From Clostridia bacterium (GTDB lineage Bacteria; Bacillota; Clostridia; Christensenellales; Borkfalkiaceae), in NCBI GenBank assembly GCA_900766495.1, contig CAAFVM010000058.1, positions 1 through 26,357 on the forward strand: a stretch of 26,357 nucleotides of DNA. Direction: 5' to 3'. Below the pieces are notes generated by a model. That model was not told the origin of the DNA and made no database searches. It was given only the letters and a program-made list of their open reading frames with translations. Position 1 is the stretch's first letter; each line of letters starts with the position of its first letter. The position numbers and the translations under genes were made by a program. Shown here piece after piece: positions 23,184 to 26,357 of this stretch.

Positions 23184-23693
23184 GTGAAAATATCGTCCAA
23201 AGCGCATTACGGCTTGCAAGCCGCATATATTCTTGCCGAAAAACAAAGCGAAAGTTTTTCCGCAACCGAACTCGGCAAAGAAATGGGCGTTTCGGCAAAA
23301 TATTTAGAAAGAATAATGCGCGCGTTGTGCGGCGCTGGAACGGTTAAAGCTTCGCGCGGAATAAACGGCGGTTACAGCCTCGCGCGCGACCCGAAAAGCA
23401 TTACCGTAGGCGAAATAGTGCGGGCGCTCGAGGACGACCTTGAAATTATAGGGTGCGTGAAAAGCGGCTCGTGCGAAAAGTGCGCTTCAAGCGCGGTTTG
23501 GAAAAAGCTTTACGACGGAATAAATTCCATTCTCGATTCTGTTTCGCTTGCCGATATGGTGGAAAGCGAGCAAAAATCGCATTCGGCTTGCGGCGAGGGC
23601 GGAACTGCGGTAAAACCGTCGGCGACGTGTTCGTGCGGCAGTTGCCCCGCGAATTGCGAATGCTCGTCGGGGTCGCAGAAAAAACAGAAATAA
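23184..23693 (+). CDS. Rrf2 family regulator (IscR-like) with a Cys-rich tail
   Basis: 169 residues, probably the DNA-binding regulator of the Isc operon. The winged helix spans residues 1-80: KISSKAHYGLQAAYILAE, the recognition segment ATELGKEMGVSAKYLERIM, and the wing GINGGYSLAR. Cysteines 91, 97 and 100 lie where IscR binds its Fe-S cluster, with spacing C-x5-C-x2-C rather than the C-x5-C-x5-C of E. coli IscR. An unusual tail beyond residue 130 carries six more cysteines (136, 149, 151, 154, 158, 160). The start is GTG 23184 with AAGGTGA 5 nt upstream. iscS follows 129 nt later. The regulon and the ligand (Fe-S or cysteine status) are inferred. Confidence 0.88.
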   Translation: MKISSKAHYGLQAAYILAEKQSESFSATELGKEMGVSAKYLERIMRALCGAGTVKASRGINGGYSLARDPKSITVGEIVRALEDDLEIIGCVKSGSCEKCASSAVWKKLYDGINSILDSVSLADMVESEQKSHSACGEGGTAVKPSATCSCGSCPANCECSSGSQKKQK

Positions 23694-23822
23694 CAAAAAC
23701 GGCGCGCGTGCGCGCGTACGCAATATAAAATAAGTAAATAAACGAATGAAAACGAATAATGGTTTAAGCCCATATATAGTTTATGAGCAAAAGCGGTTGT
23801 TCGGTTATAAAAAGAGGATATT

Positions 23823-25004
23823 ATGGAACACATTTATCTCGACCACGGGGCTACGACCTGCGTGGACGAACGCGTAGTAAAAAAAATGTTGCCCTATTAC
23901 ACGCAGACTTACGGCAACGCGAACAGCCAGCACTGGTTCGGGCGCGAAGCGCAGAAAGCCGTTGATGAAGCTCGCGATACGATAGCTTCGCTTATAGGCG
24001 CGCACCCAAGCGAACTTTATTTCACTTCGGGCGGCACCGAAGCCGATAACTGGGCGGTTTTGGGCATAGCCCGCGCGCATAAAGAAAAGGGCAAACACGT
24101 TATAATGAGCAAAGTCGAACACGCCGCAATGCTCGCCTCGGGCAAACAGCTTGAAAAAGAGGGGTTCGACGTAAGCTATATAGGCGTTAAGAAAAACGGA
24201 GAAATCGACCTTGAAGAGCTTAAAGCCGCCATCCGCCCCGATACTATTTTGATTTGTTGCATGTATGCCAACAACGAAATAGGCACAATCGAACCTATCG
24301 AAGAGGTTGTTAAAATTGCCAAAGAGCACGGAATTCTTACCTTTACCGACGCGGTTCAGGCTATGCCGTGCATCGATATAAACGTTAAAAAGCTCGGGGT
24401 AGACCTTATGTCTTTCTCGTCGCACAAGTTTAACGGTCCCAAAGGCGTGGGCGCGCTTTACGTGCGTAACGGCGTAAAAATAGAAAACCTTATAGGCGGC
24501 GGACATCAGGAACGCACCAAACGCGGCGGCACCACCAACGTTCCGGGCGTTGTGGGAATGGCGGAAGCGTTAAGGCTTAACAGACTTACCCTTGACGAAG
24601 ACAACGCGTATATCGCTTCGCTTCGCGATTTGTTTGTTTCGCGCGTGGAAAAGGAAATTCCTTTCGCTTATTATAACGGCGACAGGGAAAAACGTATTCC
24701 GTCGAACGCCGATTTTTCGTTCGAATATATCGAGGGCGAATCCATTCTGTTCTCGCTCGACCTTGCGGGTATTTGCGTTTCGTCCGGTTCGGCTTGTTCG
24801 TCCGGTTCGCTCGAACCGTCGCACGTGTTACTTGCCATCGGCGTTGAAGAAGCTTTGGCGCACGGATCCATAAGGTTCTCGTTCGGTAAAGAAAACACCG
24901 TAGAACAGGTTAACTACACCGTAGACAGACTTAAAGAAACGGTTGAAAAACTGCGCAATATGTCGCCCCTTTACAAGGTAGACAGCGCCGTAACCAAAGC
25001 TTAA
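23823..25004 (+). CDS. iscS: cysteine desulfurase (IscS/NifS)
   Basis: A PLP enzyme that removes sulfur from cysteine as a persulfide for Fe-S cluster assembly. 393 residues. His100 in SKVEHAAML stacks on PLP, Asp176 lies in TFTDAVQA, and Lys202 in SSHKFNGPKG forms the Schiff base. Cys325 in SSGSACSSGSLEPSHV is the persulfide cysteine on the catalytic loop of the NifS/IscS (group I) type. The segment that usually reads RxGTENV is KRGGTTNVPG. ATG 23823 is preceded by AAGAGG. It is the central gene of the Rrf2-iscS-iscU unit and hands sulfur to IscU. Confidence 0.96.
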   Translation: MEHIYLDHGATTCVDERVVKKMLPYYTQTYGNANSQHWFGREAQKAVDEARDTIASLIGAHPSELYFTSGGTEADNWAVLGIARAHKEKGKHVIMSKVEHAAMLASGKQLEKEGFDVSYIGVKKNGEIDLEELKAAIRPDTILICCMYANNEIGTIEPIEEVVKIAKEHGILTFTDAVQAMPCIDINVKKLGVDLMSFSSHKFNGPKGVGALYVRNGVKIENLIGGGHQERTKRGGTTNVPGVVGMAEALRLNRLTLDEDNAYIASLRDLFVSRVEKEIPFAYYNGDREKRIPSNADFSFEYIEGESILFSLDLAGICVSSGSACSSGSLEPSHVLLAIGVEEALAHGSIRFSFGKENTVEQVNYTVDRLKETVEKLRNMSPLYKVDSAVTKA

Positions 25005-25020
25005 TTTGTAATTTAAAAAA

Positions 25021-25066
25021 TATAAAAGTGCGGCTATAAGACCGTAAACGGCAGTTTCGGCACTGC
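25021..25066. repeat. hairpin region between iscS and iscU; dispersed repeat, copy 7 (minus)
   Basis: On the minus strand it reads GCCGTTTACGGTCTTATAG, then CCGCACTTTTATA, matching the repeat core. On the mRNA, AGTGC (25027-25031) pairs with GCACT (25060-25064), or alternatively GCAGT (25051-25055) pairs with ACTGC (25062-25066); the two cannot form together. Confidence 0.5.
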
Positions 25067-25100
25067 GATTTTAAATTTATTACACAAAGAGGAATATATT

Positions 25101-25478
25101 ATGATGTATAACGATAAAGTTATGGAAACTTTTCAAAATCCCAAGAACGTAGGCGAAATTGAAGATTACGACGGAATAGGAACCGTTGGTAACGCCACTT
25201 GCGGCGATATTATGCAAATAACCATTAAGGTTAAAGACGGGCGTATTACCGACGCGAAGTTTAAAACTTTCGGTTGCGCCGCCGCCGTAGCCACCAGTTC
25301 CACCGCTACCGAAATGATAAAGGGTATGACGTTGGACGAAGCTTTGCAGGTAACCAACAAGAAGGTTATAGAATACCTCGGCGGACTTCCCGCGCAGAAA
25401 ATTCACTGCTCGGTGCTTGCCGAAGAAGCCATTCACGGCGCTATAGCCGATTATCGCTCGAAACACCCCGAAGCCTGA
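25101..25478 (+). CDS. iscU: Fe-S cluster assembly scaffold (IscU/NifU-like)
   Basis: The scaffold on which Fe-S clusters are built from IscS-derived sulfur. 125 residues, one NifU_N domain. Ligands are Cys34 and Asp36 in NATCGDIMQ, Cys59 in FKTFGCAAAVA, and Cys103 with His102 in KIHCSVLAEEAI. There is no C-terminal NifU Fe-S domain. The start may be ATG 25101 or the next ATG at 25104; GAGGA lies upstream. It is the last gene of the operon and is followed by a strong terminator. The mnmA gene that often accompanies this pair in Clostridia is absent here. Confidence 0.95.
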   Translation: MMYNDKVMETFQNPKNVGEIEDYDGIGTVGNATCGDIMQITIKVKDGRITDAKFKTFGCAAAVATSSTATEMIKGMTLDEALQVTNKKVIEYLGGLPAQKIHCSVLAEEAIHGAIADYRSKHPEA

Positions 25479-25504
25479 TAAAGTTTGCAACTAAAAAACA
25501 ATAT

Positions 25505-25560
25505 ACGATAAAAACCGCGCGAGTGAACAAAAATTCCTCGCGCGTTTATCGTTTGTTTGC
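25505..25560 (+). terminator. Isc operon terminator
   Basis: CGCGCGAG (25516-25523) with CTCGCGCG (25537-25544), extended by ACGATAAA (25505-25512) with TTTATCGT (25545-25552) across a 3-nt bulge, giving a 16-bp helix. A T-rich stretch follows. Confidence 0.9.
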
Positions 25561-25569
25561 TTAAAAGGG

Positions 25570-25599
25570 TAGACACCGCGGCAATATTTATGCTATACT
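25570..25599 (+). promoter_or_regulatory. tRNA-Arg promoter
   Basis: TAGACA (25570-25575), an 18-nt spacer, and TATACT (25594-25599), about 47 nt before the tRNA. Confidence 0.7.
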
Positions 25600-25646
25600 G
25601 TAAAAGTTAATGCGGGCGGTTTTTCCGCTTGCAAACAAAACATTAT

Positions 25647-25723
25647 GTACCCGTAGCGCAATTGGATAGAGTATCAGATTCCGATTCTGACGGTTGCAGG
25701 TTCGACTCCTGTCGGGTACACCA
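25647..25723 (+). tRNA. tRNA-Arg (anticodon CCG)
   Basis: The acceptor GTACCCG (25647-25653) pairs with CGGGTAC (25713-25719), then discriminator A and an encoded CCA. The anticodon stem TCAGA/TCTGA encloses the loop TTCCGAT, giving anticodon CCG, which reads CGG arginine codons. The T-arm is GCAGG, loop TTCGACT, CCTGT. It is a complete cloverleaf with its own promoter and terminator. Confidence 0.97.
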
Positions 25724-25727
25724 CAGG

Positions 25728-25774
25728 GACGCACGCAAAAGGAGCGTATAAAACTCCGCTGCGTGTGTCTTTTT
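25728..25774 (+). terminator. tRNA-Arg terminator
   Basis: GACGCACGCA (25728-25737) pairs with TGCGTGTGTC (25760-25769) with one G-U, enclosing GGAG/CTCC, followed by TTTTT. Confidence 0.9.
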
Positions 25775-25785
25775 CTATGCAAAAC

Positions 25786-25823
25786 AAGGGTAAATTGCCG
25801 TTTTTATGGTAGTTTACCCTTTT
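25786..25823. terminator. second terminator-like hairpin
   Basis: AAGGGTAAA (25786-25794) pairs perfectly with TTTACCCTT (25813-25821), with an 18-nt loop and a short T-run. It may back up the tRNA terminator or serve the minus strand. Confidence 0.5.
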
Positions 25824-25928
25824 GGTTGTTTCTTCGCATTTCGCCGTAGGGATTTGTTCTTCTCTGGCTTAAAAAATCGCAACCCCTTAACGATTGCACA
25901 AAAAGGATTTTTGCTCGATAAGGAGCAT

Positions 25929-26045
25929 ATGACATTCACAGACTTGATCAACGATAAAATGGCCGACTGCACTATTTCGAAAGCAGTCGGTCGTTTGCTT
26001 ATAAGGTTTCCCTTACTGGTATTCCGTACTCGAAATACTTTTTAA
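25929..26045 (+). pseudogene. possible decayed small helix-turn-helix ORF
   Basis: ATG 25929 follows AAGGAG (25920-25925, a tight 3-nt spacing) and reads MTFTDLINDK, resembling the opening of small XRE-type antitoxin/regulator proteins. The frame then becomes unlike that family. In the +1 frame YKVSLTGIPYSK appears near 25999-26034, resembling the following helix-turn-helix region. A perfect inverted repeat, CCGACTGC (25963-25970) and GCAGTCGG (25983-25990), lies between them. This fits a broken gene with an inserted hairpin, but the match is by eye and the ORF has only 38 residues. It could also be chance. The surrounding 25824-26058 holds nothing else I can support. Confidence 0.25.
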
Positions 26046-26058
26046 TGGTATTGAACTT

Positions 26059-26357
26059 TTATTTACCCATCTTCAAATAAATGTTTTTAATTGCTTCGAG
26101 TCCTGCTTTTTCGCCGTTCTCTACCGCTTTCCCGTACATTTCGATTGCTTTCTTGTAATCTTTTCGCACGCCAAAACCGTTCTCATAACATATACCGAGA
26201 TTGTGATACGCAACGCCCGAATTGCACTTTTCGGCAGCAGTCTTAAAGCACTTGACCGCTTCTTTTTTATCCTCTTTCACGCCGTTGCCTTGAAGATAGC
26301 AAAGTCCGATATTGATAATCGCTTCTTCCTCGCCGAGATTGTATGCGTCGGTAAATA
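26059..26357 (-). CDS. Sel1/TPR-like repeat protein, C-terminal part only
   Basis: The 5' end lies beyond the window. The visible 98 residues run from the window edge to the TAA at 26061-26059 and end NIYLKMGK. Two Sel1-like repeats of about 36 residues are clear: one around AIINIGLCYLQGNGVKEDKK and one around AYHNLGICYENGFGVRKDYK. An internal GTG at 26280 is not the real start, because the same frame stays open and repeat-like to the window edge. Such alpha-solenoid proteins mediate protein interactions. The specific role is unknown. Confidence 0.85.
   Translation of the reverse strand, partial: FTDAYNLGEEEAIINIGLCYLQGNGVKEDKKEAVKCFKTAAEKCNSGVAYHNLGICYENGFGVRKDYKKAIEMYGKAVENGEKAGLEAIKNIYLKMGK

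Noticed and set aside
25588..25782. Short minus-strand ORF across the tRNA
   Set aside because: It is the antisense of tRNA-Arg and its promoter, a well-known source of false proteins.
1..26357. CRISPR array, prophage, insertion sequence or restriction-modification genes
   Set aside because: No regularly spaced direct repeats, transposase, integrase, phage structural or nuclease/methylase defence motifs were seen in any frame. The only DNA/RNA methyltransferases are rsmI and trmN6.

Overview
The window looks like a chromosomal segment of an uncultured member of the Bacillota, most likely a Clostridia-type gut bacterium. The evidence is strong purine-rich ribosome binding sites, lipobox lipoproteins, a B. 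subtilis-like holB-ricT-trmN6-rsmI gene order, a DUF1858 protein, an SPFH/zinc-ribbon pair like B. subtilis YdjI/YdjG, and moderate GC with very AT-rich intergenic stretches. The genus cannot be fixed from sequence alone. Most of the window is housekeeping DNA. I see no prophage, CRISPR array, complete insertion sequence or obvious defence island.

Layout. 1-163: intergenic DNA with a foldable element closed by a 10-bp inverted repeat. 164-1916: nucleoside salvage (deoB, cdd). 2053-5199: an SPFH double-zinc-ribbon protein, a DUF1858 protein and a membrane-anchored double-zinc-ribbon protein, probably an envelope-stress module of the YdjGHI kind. 5278-6354: a cyclophilin-like lipoprotein with its own promoter and terminator. 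6410-7949: miaA and a cytidylate-kinase-like protein, followed by a run of hairpins. 8136-8885: a DUF6198/YczE-like membrane protein. 8929-11568 (minus): an MFS transporter and serS. 11684-15638: cysS, a shortened alaS, and greA. 15787-20334: an unknown membrane-anchored protein, then holB, ricT, trmN6 and rsmI. 20435-22244: an ABC-2 type exporter. 22386-22826 (minus): a small lipoprotein. 23101-25555: an Isc operon (Rrf2 regulator, iscS, iscU) with a strong promoter, an operator-like palindrome and a terminator. 25647-25723: tRNA-Arg(CCG). 25775-26357: sparse DNA with a possibly decayed helix-turn-helix ORF and the end of a Sel1/TPR repeat gene.

How the genes work together. Translation and tRNA metabolism dominate (serS, cysS, alaS, miaA, trmN6, rsmI, tRNA-Arg). 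Fe-S assembly is a compact Rrf2-iscS-iscU unit that probably represses itself through the palindrome at its transcription start. Both alaS and miaA carry sequence features that I associate from memory with variant, candidate-phyla-like forms of these enzymes.

Points of most interest: a family of degenerate intergenic repeats (core TTATAG, then CGG, then ACTTTTT) recurring about eight times, mostly just 3' of genes; the 595-residue AlaRS lacking C-Ala and the beta-barrel before the editing core; the Rrf2 regulator with a six-cysteine C-terminal tail; palindromes at the cysS and rrf2 transcription starts; and the folded element before deoB. I did not find a clearly new multi-gene system.
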